Positions 11,491-22,185 of a DNA stretch of 64,000 nt are shown piece by piece. Both the position numbers and the translations under genes were made by a program. The DNA is from Dipteris shenzhenensis. Taxonomy: Eukaryota > Polypodiophyta > Polypodiopsida > Gleicheniales. The stretch lies in assembly GCA_047967505.1 (NCBI GenBank), contig CM106539.1; one strand, written 5' to 3'. Positions within the stretch are counted from its first letter, which is position 1, and each line of letters begins with the position of its first letter. The notes under the pieces are model-generated. The model had not been told where the DNA came from, made no database searches, and worked only from the letters and a program-made list of their open reading frames with translations.

Positions 11491-12905
11491 ATCAATATCA
11501 TATGTGGCTTGCACTTCATGTGGCCATTAGTGTGTGTTTTTTTTTTAACATTTTAGAAAATAAAAATAAGAGACCATAGCATTCAAAAAACTTTCAAAAA
11601 ATGTGTGTTGATAGCCAAAAAAATAGGCAAACTTTGATGGCCTAGGTCTTTTGATTAATAAATGCAAATGGGGTTATCTTACATATCAAATCAAATGGAA
11701 ATGCGTCATTTAAAGATGAATGTGTTTGTTGCACCATTCAATAAATCTATATTTAGGAAAATAAGCATTTGAGAAGTTATGGCTAGCTTTCCCCATTATA
11801 TTCAGGGCAAGGTCTCCCATTTCAAGCTATGATTTCTCAAGCGTGGTTATCATAGCTAATGTGGTGTAGAAACTACCAAAAAAGGCCATCATTGGATGAA
11901 CTAGAGAGAAATGGATTACAATACTTTAAGGATTTTAGAGAAATATTAATCCCGTGAATTAATAAGTCCTTGCATACTTGTTGCCCCACTCCACATGGCC
12001 AATTTTGTATTTGGTATAAAAACTGCTAAAAAATACCATGATCAATTAAATTTTGACGAGCAAATGTATTCTAGAGCTTAAAAAGCCTTGGTGTGAAGAT
12101 TAATATCATGAAGGACTAATGAATTTAGCACTTCCCAACTTGATGGTCTTTATCGACGCTATCTAGAGAATTTAGTGTAAAATGGCTTGTTTGGGTTGAA
12201 GAATGATTTTTATAAAAAGGAGCACCATGGGGACTGACTGGAGGATGGGGAAGTGAGCAATGGACAAATAATTGAATTCCAACCTTGTACTCCCCCAACA
12301 ATGGAATTCCTCATGCATGGGATGCTAATCGTGGGGAAGAAATGGAGACGATGATGCATACATGCCTTCTAAATCACCTTGCTTGAGCTTATGAGATGCA
12401 AAAATATCTCTAGCTAGTTGCCTTTATTACTTCACAATGCACCTTTGCATACTTCTTGTAAAAACACAGCCATTTACTTGCACAGACTATATGGGTTTTC
12501 AAAAAAAGTGTTTTTCAGCACTCTCAATTAGACTTAAGAAATTTACTATGCAACCATCATGCATCTTTGTTGACTTTGTCTTGGATTTAAGACCTTTTTT
12601 AACGTCTTTTCCTTGCTTGTTCAACCTTGCCAGCATAATTTGTGCCCTCAATTTTACCTCTTGATAACCTACTCTCATGTCATTGTATTGGGTGACTTAT
12701 TTTGGCAACTACTGTTCTATACAAATTCTAGAATTTGTACTATGAGTTAGAATTCCCCTCAAAATATCCTAACTTGACCCTTTGCCTAATAAATGCAAAA
12801 TGGTAGGGATGCCTGTACTTCTTCAACCAGTCGTTCTTTAGCTCCCTTCTTTGGCTCTTGGTCCAACGTGGCTAGATTGTCCTTGAGCTTGCCCATACAC
12901 ATAGA

Positions 12906-13137
12906 AGCTTGCTTCAACTAGTTGGTTGTGGCCTTTTCTGCAATGGATTTGGTTTACTAGACATCTCAATAGTGTCACTGACTAGACTTCTCAAAAGCTT
13001 GCTTCAACTAGTGGGTTGTGGCCTTTTCTACAAGGAACTTGGTTTACTAGACATCTCAATAGCTTGCTTCAACTAGTGGGTTGTGACCTTTCCTACAAGG
13101 AACTTGGTTTACTAGACATCTCAATAGTGTCAACGAC
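12906..13137. repeat. Tandem repeat, 65-90 bp unit, 3 copies
   Basis: Three copies begin AGCTTGCTTCAACTAG at 12906, 12996 and 13061, and each ends with GGTTTACTAGACATCTCAAT. The first copy is about 25 bp longer, with a GTGTCACTGACTAG-type tail that recurs after the third copy. Confidence 0.85.
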
Positions 13138-13959
13138 TTGAGTTTTCTTTTCCAAAAAAGGTCAATGACTTGAGTTTCCCCTTTGCTTTTCTAGACTCTA
13201 CATGTGATGCCTTCATGGTCTCTTCCTCCTAGTTTAAACCTCAAGATTCTCAATAATAATAAATTACTATTCACATTTTTAAATAAATAAAAATAAGAAT
13301 CATTATCCTCAAAACAATAAGAAATTTGTGTAAAAGTTAATATTATTCATTCATATGTAGAATAGAAGAACTTTGTAATTGTGTTTTAAGAGAAGTGAAA
13401 TTTTTTATCTTTTCTTTTAACAAATCAAACTTTTCAATTCTCCAAAGAAACACACTTTAAAATTTTATGATATTTGTAATGTGAAGAAGTATTTTCCATC
13501 AATTCACAAGTTAAATGAAAGAATTTTTTATTCTAATTTATACTCTCACAATGTGAAATTTAATGTTCTACTTATAATTCTGAGATGTGAACAACTAGAA
13601 GTTAAAACAACAAACTTCAATTTACAAATTCATCCATAAGAAACACAAATTTTTCCTCACTTTTTTCCAAACCTCTAAAGACTCTCACAAGGACATCAAA
13701 GACCAGGGCATCCTCATCTACACCATAGAAAGCAATAAGAGGAATGCTTGCTCCCATCAAAGATCCCATCCAAGAGGATAGGCATATCATCTGTGTTCAT
13801 TGAATCCACTGGAAGAGTTGCATCAATTTGTTGAATTTTACATGTACTCCCTCTAAGATGGCTTACTAACAGAGCCTTACATTCCTATAGAAGCTTTTGA
13901 AAGCTTTCTAAGATCCCACAATAGAGGTAGGGCCCCTCTCCTACTTGGACTATTGCTTG

Positions 13960-14110
13960 TAGTGAGAGGCCTCAAGCGGTCTGCCACCATGATCATCAAA
14001 TATGCTATCACTCCACATGATAGGCTGCCTATCTATCTCTTCGTAAAAGGAAGCGAGAACCCTTTGAATGGTACTCTTGAAGCTATCCCAAGCCTTTAGA
14101 ATAGCAACCA
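13960..14110 (-). pseudogene. Small coding scrap, possible LINE C-terminus
   Basis: The minus strand reads VAILKAWDSFKSTIQRVLAS, then FYEEIDRQPIMWSD and FDDHGGR. This resembles the region after the RT domain in some plant LINEs (a 'W..L..QPI..' style segment), but the match is loose. It directly follows the gag scrap at 14132-14500, so either the two are fused relics or the interpretation is wrong. Confidence 0.3.
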
Positions 14111-14129
14111 TAAGAGGGGAGGAAGGAGA

Positions 14130-14500
14130 CCTTAGGTGGGTTGAAGTAAAAATCTATTTAGTATTGTCCCTCCATTCTTCTTCCATATCCCTTTGAACCC
14201 AAGTGAACCCAATGTCACTTTCCTTATCGAATTGCCTGAAAGTATCAAATTTTTGTCTGGCTTTTGCTTTGAAATATGAGGGAAGGAAATCTCTCTTGAT
14301 GAGATTTTGAAAAGACTTCCAAGATTTTGGTTGTCTTTTACAGTACTTAGTGATGTTCCACCAAAGTGCAGCACTCTCAATTAAATGATTTGTAGCACAT
14401 TTAATCTTATCTTTTTCAAAGAATTTCTCCCCTGAAAAGTAATTATCTAGCTGACTGATCCAAGAAAAGACAATGCGTGCTTGTTTTTTTTCATCAAAAT
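14130..14500 (-). pseudogene. Gypsy-type Retrotrans_gag domain fragment
   Basis: The minus strand has about 120 codons of clear gag capsid pattern: ARIVFSWISQLDNYFSG, then DKIKCATNHLIESAALWWN, then SWKSFQNLIKRDFLPSYF and ARQKFDTFRQF. The WW pair, the spacing to the FLP motif and the final K-A-RQKF block are typical of Ty3/Gypsy gag (PF03732). It ends at a TAG stop at about 14132, and no zinc knuckle or pol follows in frame. It is an isolated capsid fragment. Decay is mild, since the frame is intact over the whole domain. Confidence 0.75.
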
Positions 14501-14660
14501 TTTAAAATGAGAAAGCTTTTCTACTTATCTTACTCTCCTTTCTCGAATTATGTGCTCTTAGTGTGGCTTTGACTGTCTTGATAATAGGATCATCGTTGGA
14601 ATCATCGTCAGATAAATGCCTCTACCTTTTCTTACCATTGATTTTCTTTTCCAAAAGCCG

Positions 14661-14812
14661 TTGGATTTATGCCAATTGATGTGTGCCCCTGCAATAGTGC
14701 AAAATAAATCCAAGGCTATCTTGAAAGAAGTGAACATTGGATTTATGCCAATTGATGTGTGCCCTTGCAATAATGCACAATAAATCCAAGGCTATCTTGA
14801 AAGAAGTGAGCA
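14661..14812. repeat. 76-bp tandem duplication
   Basis: Two adjacent 76-bp copies starting TTGGATTTATGCCAATTGAT at 14661 and 14737 differ at only a few positions, so the duplication is recent. Confidence 0.85.
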
Positions 14813-16238
14813 TATGTGTCATGGCTATTTTATTTGAGGTTGCATTTCATCCTATCATGATTGTTGGTTTTGTGGAGCATGGTTCAGACTCAGAGTGGTA
14901 CATGGACCCTCACAGTGACCCATGTCTTGTTACCCTGGGGGCTTGGAGATTGTGTCTTTAGGGAGGTGTTCCCATAAAGTACTTGCAGTGGAATCCTAGA
15001 TAGTGGGAATATATTGATGAAGGGCATCGAGAGAAGAGCCTCCCCTTCTTTCATTACACTGTTCGTAATTCTAGGAGGCTTCAACTGAGGTGTAGAGGTT
15101 GGAGGACCTCCAAAGCACCCCATTGGGAGAGATTTGAGATTTTAGCTGCCTTGCAGAAGAACAAGAGAGACTCTAGAAATACCTCAAGAATAGGAAAATC
15201 ACTCTATTTCTCATGCATTGCATGATGTATTTCCCCTTGAGATTGCTCTCATGGGTTCTATTCATAATTAATAGAAGCTATTTTTTAGGGGTGGAAACCT
15301 CCATGACTAATTTAATGAGTCTCAAGGACTTTATTCTTTGTTTTGCACTCTTTCCAAGACAAAGCCAAGAAATGCCCTCACCTTTTCTTAGGTGCTATTT
15401 TAAGTGCTTCTATATGGAGGGCCATTGAGACCTAAATAACTCCAATTTACTCATTGGTGAGAACCTTGAGACTAATGTATGATAGTAAAACCTAAGAGAA
15501 TGGGATTTTAATCTCACATGCACTTTTTTCCTATTTTTAAAAACTTTGTATTTAAAATTTCCACTTATTTCACAAGTCCATTTTACCAGATATGCGGGTT
15601 GTATACTTGCCTTGACTTTTTTACTAGTCTTTTCTCACATGATTTGAGCTTTAGATTAGTGCATGAGATCCATATTTTTCACTCATTCAAAATACCCAAC
15701 AAAAGGAACCTTGAGAGGGCACCAATGCTTGTGGGTAATTGAATGTAGTGGAGAATGAGGTAGATGATGGTGTTTTTATAACAATGTTTGGTTGGATTTT
15801 CCGTATTTGCATGCATGATGATATTTTAGTGGTGATGGATGTGGCACAAAAAGAGTTTACTATAAATGGCACTAGCTTAGAGTGTCGTTGAATATCCTAA
15901 TGCTTGGGTTGTGAGTTGGTGGCAATAACACTATTAGCCCATCATCTTGTTGACAGGTCCTGAACTTAAAATCAATGATGATGTGGTTGCAAATTGTAGG
16001 GTTATAAGCCTTGAACTTGTTTTGGATGATTGTTATGGGTGAGTGATCACCTCGAAGATCTTTGACTTTTATTATTTTAGATGTATATATTAGAGTAGTT
16101 TGGAATGGCCTGCTCCATCCAATTTTGAGATTGGGCTTCTTCAGCCCTAATCTCAAGTTAGTCATACAAAGAACCAACATTCCTTCCTTGAAATGATGCT
16201 ATAATCATACTAGGCCTTTCCTGTTAGGTGATGGCATA

Positions 16239-16865
16239 TTAAGAACATGAGATCATACAGGTACATCTATGAATCTTGTCAAGTATAAGAGAGAAAGTAA
16301 CAAAGAATGTTGGTGCACCGAGTTGTCTAATCATGGTTAATAGATTTCTTTTTAGTTTGTATTTATAGTCTAAGGATGTTTGGAGGCATGTGAAGTCTCT
16401 AAAGCCAATTCGCAATTGCAATAGCTTCTCTACAGTGGTGTCTAGCATGGCATCCTTTGCAAGGATTGTCTTCTCCTTAAGTTTTCCTTTTTGTATGTGC
16501 ACCCAAGTTGAAGACAAGACATGTTTAACCAGTATTTTCATAGCCTTGAAGAATAAATTCTCTATGGAGTAAGCAAATCGACTATCCATGTTCATTAGCT
16601 CCCATTTTTTGAGCTCTTGATATGAAGTTCTTTAAGGGACGTTGTACTGACACCGTTGTCCATAGAAAAGGAGTGAAAACACTAGCTCCTCGCAGTGCTT
16701 ATCCTTAAATAGCCCTAGTGGGGCGAGCCCTTCTAATGGGGCAACATTGATTGGTCTTTGTTTCAAAGTCGATGACTTGTTGGTAATATATATTTCATGA
16801 AGTAACGTGTACGTGTGCACATCTTCATCATCTGCTGTTTTGCAGGGTTGCTGCTCCAAACTCAT
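16239..16865 (-). pseudogene. Helitron_like_N region, broken
   Basis: Two minus-strand open stretches. The upstream one (16865-16632) carries PINVAPLEGLAPLGLFKDKH then CEELVFSLLF, the signature preceding Helitron_like_N. The downstream one (16595-16239) begins NMDSRFAYSIENLFF and includes LLTMIRQLGAPTFFVTFS, which matches the well-known MIRQLG.PT.F.T.S motif ahead of the Rep nuclease. The two are separated by a frame break near 16620. The nuclease histidines expected further on are missing. Confidence 0.7.
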
Positions 16866-16878
16866 CTATATTTGAAGC

Positions 16879-17325
16879 TTAGTTTTGCAACAACCTTAAA
16901 TGCTCCGCCCGCACTGTGTTTATTTTTGTATCATTGTCCTTGTATAGGGGAGTGTTCATGAGCTCTTGCAGTGCTCTTATTGTCAAGTTTGGTCTCACTA
17001 GGTCACTCATGTAGTTATGCTTGTACTCCATCTTCCTTTTTATTGCAACCAACATTGTTGCCCTGTCCATAAAGAATCTAGGAATAGCTTTTTGGGCTCT
17101 ATCACTATTAGCAAATACATTGACTATGCTACCATGGATACCATACCACCCATCATAAGAGAGTTCTTGTATTTGTGCGAATGGAATTCTTTTAGACATG
17201 AGTGTTGCTTTGACAATGTTTAGTTTGGAGCGTATGTTGTTTTCTTTGGTAGTATCATGTTCTTCTTGCATAGTGTTGGGAGCTTGGAGGTCCTTACTTG
17301 TTTCACACAGAGGCAACACAAGCAT
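16879..17325 (-). pseudogene. DUF6570-like Helitron-associated domain
   Basis: A 148-codon minus-strand frame. The core reads IPFAQIQELSYDGWYGIHGS, IVNVFANSDRAQKAIPRF, LVAIKRKMEYKHNYMSDLVR and LQELMNTPLYKDNDTKIN. The pattern HG.VVNV.A......LPR, KR...YK, VRP, A...L...PLYK is that of DUF6570, found N-terminal in Helitron and related helicase-like proteins. The frame is intact, but it ends at TAA/TAG before the next block. Confidence 0.7.
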
Positions 17326-17929
17326 CTTTCATATGTTTCTGTTTGGGATTGCTAATTCATGTTGGATAAGGAATTGCTTTATCACTTATTTAGTCTCTCT
17401 AATTTTGCTTTGAAGTGCAATGTTCCACAACAAACCCATTCATGTCTTGGGGAGTCGTTCACGGCTTCCATGTATGATTGTTGCAATTGTGATATTCTCC
17501 TTTTCGTCTTCTTTATCCTACCACCATCTATTGATGTGCGCTATTCTCTTCCCTACAATTTGTTGTGTCTCCTAAATCTACGCAAGCAAAGACTCCCTTC
17601 GCTATTGAAATAGTATCGACATTTTGAATGATGGGTCCTACCAAATGTATTCTATACACTTTCTCATTCAAGAGGTGCTATAGTTGGAGGTGCATTGCAC
17701 TCATCAAGCCAAAGCACATGCTATGTTGAAGGTTCGTTTGTACCTACAAAATAGCACCATATAGGTTCCATTCCTATAAAATTTGATGACCTCAAATGAG
17801 TCATTGAAGAAACCTACAAGGACACTGAGCATTTACTAGATCTAGAACAATTTTGGAGTTGCCTAGCAACTTCTACATGAGTCAATGGTCCACCATGGGT
17901 AGTCCCTCTTGCTAGCTTGTGTAAAGTTG

Positions 17930-18260
17930 AAGTAAGCTTAATATCACATCTATGTTGAAAGGATATTTATCTTGGAAGTCCTTGAATTTTGAGTAGTCAT
18001 AGCCTTTCAAAGCCTCTTTAATGAGCTCCATGGCGGGCTTGCTTCAGAAGTTGTACTTCACAGGGATTTCTCAACAAATCTGAATTCCATACATGGGAGA
18101 AAACCTTTTGCAAACCTCCACATCCAATGGATACTAGCGGTGAAAGAGTGAGGTTATCCTTGGCCAGTAATCTACTACTCAATATCTACAGCATCACCTT
18201 GGACTTTCATAGCAAGAAGCCCCCTCACTTGCAGTGGATGGTCCCCATCTATACTGCGAG
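17930..18260 (-). other. Unidentified coding-like stretch
   Basis: The minus strand reads PAMELIKEALKGYDYSKFKD and FQDKYPFNIDVI, with further protein-like sequence toward 18240 (LQVRGLLAMKVQGDAVDI) interrupted by stops. Composition looks coding rather than random, but I recognise no family. It could be more Helitron or transposase debris, or an old host-gene fragment. Confidence 0.2.
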
Positions 18261-18337
18261 TGTCTCTTATTCAAGCCAGTACTAAGGTGCACCATTTCAA
18301 GCCATGCACATCAAAATAAGAACCACATAAACTCTTG

Positions 18338-18660
18338 GAACCACGCTTTCTTTATATTTATTGCTTCATAGAGAATGTAGATCATAACAAGAAGTGCACA
18401 CACTTAAAGAGCATGACAAAAAGAAGATGTGAACATAAGAATGACTACCACCTGAAGTAGATCATTTACACAACATGGACATATTATCCAATACTACTCT
18501 CTCTTGGCTCTAGAGTTCCACTTCCAACTTTAAGAACCACCCCTTCCTTATGTTTATTGCCCCACAAAGAAAGTAAGTCAAAAAAGAATTCACTGAAGGA
18601 AGTAATCGATGAACACATTGCAATTGCAACGTGAGAATACGTATATCATCTGAACCGCTA
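18338..18660. repeat. Degenerate tandem duplication, period about 196 bp
   Basis: GAACCACGCTTTCTTTATAT at 18338 and GAACCACCCCTTCCTTATGT at 18534 begin two related copies of TTTATTGC..CA.A.AGAA..TA..TCA-type sequence. They have diverged substantially. Confidence 0.55.
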
Positions 18661-19129
18661 CTGTCTATTAGCATTTTAATTTCAAGTCCTTAATTGAAGG
18701 ACCAACCTCCCTTGCTACCTTGATATCCTCAAAACTAGATGAGTTGGAAACATCAAGTTGGAGACAAAATATACATCAAGAAAGTGGAGGTCATATTCAT
18801 TGCCTACAACCAAATTCCGCATTCTAGTGTCGGAGTCTTGCATTCCTTCTACATGTTTTTTTTCTCTGAATTAAAGGACATGGAAACATGAGCTACACAC
18901 AATTGAAGGAGCCCAGATTAAATGAGATAAAGACCCAACGCTACCTTTTTATGTGTCACTTTAGCATTATTATGCACCTTTCAAGACACGTTGTTTGTAA
19001 CTTGCACTGAGCTATACCTCAGTGTGTGGGATATGTAAAATAGTATGCGCTCTCACTGAATCGGAAACACATAAGTGAAACTGAAGGACTGCCTAGGTAG
19101 AAAACATGAAACTCTAACAGTATTGTCAC

Positions 19130-19660
19130 TATTCACATGCAAATGCGAAGTCACAAGCATAGTATTTGCTTAAACAAATCCACGTGAATGTAACGGAGAA
19201 CATAGAAAGTGCAAAGTTAGTATAGGGCATGGCAGAGCTCACTTTCATTAGCGTGGAAATATATGAACTATCAAAGTGCACTACCAAGATCCGTATTAAA
19301 ACACCCGACATAGAGAGTCATAAGATGGCAAATCTCACTTTCATTGACCAGAAATACGTGAACTGTCGCACTACAATAGTAGAATTCCTATTACAACACC
19401 CAAAAAAGGGGAGTGATAAAATGGCAAGGATCACACTCTCTCACACTATGATAGCAGAAGTCTCCATCTATGATAGCAAAAGGCCTATTCGCACTACAGT
19501 AGCGGAATTCCTATTACAATACCCAAAAAAGGGGACTTCCCTCATTGCAAGGATCACTTGCACTGACCCAAACTGTATCAACTGTGACACTAGAATATTA
19601 GAAGTCCTATTACAAAACCCAAAAAAGGAGACAGGGCCACAAGGAGCCCACCTTCACTGA
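19130..19660 (+). repeat. 96-bp in-frame tandem repeat within a 143-codon ORF
   Basis: An open frame at 19229-19660 consists almost entirely of repeats. Units begin MAELTFI, MANLTFI, MARITLS and IARITCT at residues 1, 33, 65 and 106, that is 32 residues (96 bp) apart with one 9-residue insertion. Each carries a T..EFLLQ.PKKG-type segment, strongest in the last three. At least one decayed unit lies upstream (about 19160-19225). Because the period is a multiple of three, the frame stays open through duplication, so openness alone does not prove it is a gene. No known family is recognised. Confidence 0.65.
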
Positions 19661-19703
19661 CCCGCAAACTCTATCTATTCTTGAGCTTCAAATAAATTGT
19701 CTG

Positions 19704-19950
19704 TCATGCATATGGCTCGAATGCAATAATGGACCCAAGGCTATTGATGGTGAAGGTGTCGCTTGGTTTCAAGTCCAGCAACATGGATCGAGTGCGTAAC
19801 ACGCTAGCATTGTATAGTTCCACAAAGGATGTCCCCAAGTACAAGAGGCTGTCAATATGGTTTCCTTGAATTTGAACCGACACATTTGAGCCGTCAGGAA
19901 GAAGGATGCATTCGATCAAGCAAGGTACTTGTACAATACACTACAAAGAG
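19704..19950 (-). other. Unidentified coding-like minus-strand stretch
   Basis: The minus strand reads LIECILLPDGSNVSVQIQGN, then HIDSLLYLGTSFVELYNASV and SDTFTINSLGSIIAFEPY, without a stop for about 75 codons. The alternation of hydrophobic and polar residues suggests a beta-rich fold such as an OB fold, which would suit Helitron-associated RPA-like proteins, but that is speculation. No start context or splice structure could be fixed. Confidence 0.25.
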
Positions 19951-20371
19951 TCACATGTGTAACAGAAAGGGCGGGCACGGTCACAGCTAACTTGAATCCC
20001 ATCGCATGCTACGCATTGGAAGTTTGTCAACGAACCATGTATGTTGATGAAGTGCTGGACCTACGAAACCTACACAAAAGCAGTCCGCAAAATTCCTAGC
20101 AATAAAGGACTGTGTAGTAGGTGAGAATTTTTCAACAAAGTAGCATGGAAGTTCTCACCTTACGACTGTATCCAAAGTTGGACACCTAGCCACTAGATTT
20201 CTAAAGTTATATTCCAAGCTCAAGATATTACAAGCAGAGCTTTGCCGCTACTCCACACATGCATTGATTGGCCCTTGGCTGCCGCAGAGGTAACAACACC
20301 ATTCACATTGGTGTACTATAGGCTTTCAAAAAAACATTAATTGCATCTATTGTTCATGTCTCACTACATCA

Positions 20372-20551
20372 GGTTACCTTGCATGTCCTGTTTGTGGTCC
20401 TTCGCCAGTTGCCTCATGGGCAGAAGCGTTGAATAAGGTCATCTATGAGAATCACCATCGATTTCTCCCACCTGATCATCCTAGATATGTTGCCCCTTGG
20501 AATGAAGTCCTCCCACAATCACTCACTGCGGGAGATTGGATGAGAATTTAG
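20372..20551 (+). pseudogene. CACTA (En/Spm) tnp2-like transposase fragment
   Basis: About 59 codons read GYLACPVCGPSPVASWAEAL, then NKVIYENHHRFLPPDHPRY and a tail VLPQSLTAGDWMRI before a stop. The C-P-x-C-G pair followed by HRFLPPDHP is the pattern of the tnp2 transposase family (PF02992), where CP.C, then GHRRFLP..HP, precedes the catalytic part. It begins right after a CATCAG that could be a splice acceptor. Only this scrap is present, with no DDE core or terminal inverted repeats. Confidence 0.5.
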
Positions 20552-20559
20552 GACGGTTC

Positions 20560-21715
20560 CACGACTCCTCCACCACTTGGCATGAGCCAATAAGGGTTGT
20601 TGCATGCATCCATTCATAAACACATAAAGCAGAACGGAAAGTTGAAGTGAAGGAAGGAAGTAAAAAAGAAAGCACTACTGCAACACCTCTCTGAAAGGCC
20701 GTCATCTCTGTATACATCGATTCTCTAGAGAATCCACACCTGCTAATATCTTCCATGCTTCCTTTGCTATATGATGACACGATGGAGGTTGTGAAGAAGC
20801 AAACACCAAGCAGAAATCACCGACGACATAAAGCAATGCACATTCCAAGGACTCTACATGCATCATTATGTAGAACTTCGAGGACCAGGGGATTGGACTG
20901 GAGAAAACAGAAACAATACCGACGACGGAGTACACGAAGCAATGCCAAATCTAGCAATTAGCGGCAAATCAATCGCATAACATCCTCTGGAATGGCCAAA
21001 ATCAGTGCATGCAACCATCTCGCGTATTTGATCCTTTCAACCACCTCACTTGTATCAGTACATGCAACACATCTCATATCAACAGATCCTTCCGACCATC
21101 ATTTTCTGTCCATCGTTCACCCCAAATTGCTAGATCTGAACCACAGAGGCCTCCACCGGTCACGAATAGGGACACAGTTCACGTTTCTTGCATGCAACAC
21201 AAAAGAAGCGCATGGACACAGAAATCCCATCAATCATGTACCTAAGTTGAACCAATCACAGTTGCGCATTAATGGAGACTCCAGACTAGCTAAGTCTGAG
21301 CAAGACTCTCCACTAAGAGCAGCTCCCTGCGCGCTGCTGGAGATGGAGGGAGCTGATGAGTCCAACATTCCAACTTAAGCATGAATTCCATCCCCATGTG
21401 TAGCAACTGGGGCTAAATTGTACCTTGAAGTGGGCTCCCCGTCCCCCTGTCCACCGAGGGGAGCGAATCTTCCCTCCAAGGAGTCGAATGTTGGGCTGGG
21501 ATCCTAGATTTCAAGCTCTCGGGGCTGGCATTTGAGTACCAAGGAGCCTCGCTAAGCCAGCTCTAAAGGTACATGGGGCTGCAAATAAATCCTGTGAGTA
21601 GGGCTCGGGGGAGCTCTAACGAGATGCTTACCCATTGGCCGTCCATAGTTTGGTCCAATGGGTGCGTACTTGTGAACAGTTCAATAGACTCAGCAATTCA
21701 TAGAAATTAGTAGTG
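20560..21715 (+). promoter_or_regulatory. Upstream region of the TLC-domain gene (promoter and 5' UTR presumed)
   Basis: About 1.15 kb between the CACTA scrap and the TLC-gene start holds no supported gene. Short open frames in several phases (for example 20992-21378) lack recognisable domains. The region immediately before the ATG is assumed to carry the promoter and 5' UTR. I see no unambiguous TATA box. Confidence 0.35.
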
Positions 21716-22034
21716 ATGGCTGCCTCGCAGCGAGAGTCCCTGCGACGGAACAAGAATCGCTCATCATCTCCTCCATCTTCCATTGCCCTCGACCTCACCG
21801 GATTCGTCTTCTACGCCCTCTTCCTGCCTTGGTTTGCATCATTCATCCGCCATGGTCGCTCCGATTTGTGGCCCATTCTGGCCGGTTTCACTCTCTTCCA
21901 GACCTTCAACTCCCTGATTTTTTCCTCCCTCACCAATTCGCCCTCCCTTCTGCCTCGCCTTGACCGTACCTCCCTTGCCCTCTTCACGAATACTGCCGTC
22001 TCTTTGATTCATTCCAGCATCGTCGGGCTTTCGG
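21716..22034 (+). CDS. TLC-domain gene, exon 1
   Basis: Begins MAASQRESLRRNKNRS, a basic, serine-rich N terminus, followed by two hydrophobic spans (IALDLTGFVFYALFLPWF and WPILAGFTLFQTFNSLIF) and the start of the TLC domain. It ends in phase 1 at TCG-G before the GTAAGG donor. GC content is higher than in the surrounding repeats. Confidence 0.88.
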
Positions 22035-22145
22035 GTAAGGTGTCATGAAGCTGACATTTTCCCTCCATGAGCCTTTTGAGCCTCTTTTTGTATATATCTA
22101 CTTTGCTGCTACTTGCTTGACATTAGTGTGCGTGTGTGTGTGCGT

Positions 22146-22185
<40 letters not shown>

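Larger units (their letters stand above)
9900..13800. other. AT-rich stretch without recognisable genes
   Basis: About 3.9 kb of AT-rich sequence with no open frame above 80 codons and no motif I recognise. The two minisatellites at 11283 and 12906 are the only clear structure. Confidence 0.6.
15870..17470 (-). mobile_element. Decayed Helitron, N-terminal part of RepHel
   Basis: Minus-strand fragments appear in the order expected of a Helitron Rep-helicase. First is a DUF6570-like block (17325-16879). Next is the VAPLEGLAPLGLF..EELVFSLLF segment, equivalent to the usual P.EG..P......EELAFP.LF motif (16865-16632). A Helitron_like_N block with MIRQLGAPTFFVTFS follows (about 16330-16290). A weak helicase-C-like piece lies at 16180-15872. 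The HUH nuclease and most helicase motifs are not visible, so the element is deleted and dead. Helitrons move by rolling-circle replication. I did not find the TC and hairpin-CTRR termini. Confidence 0.7.
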
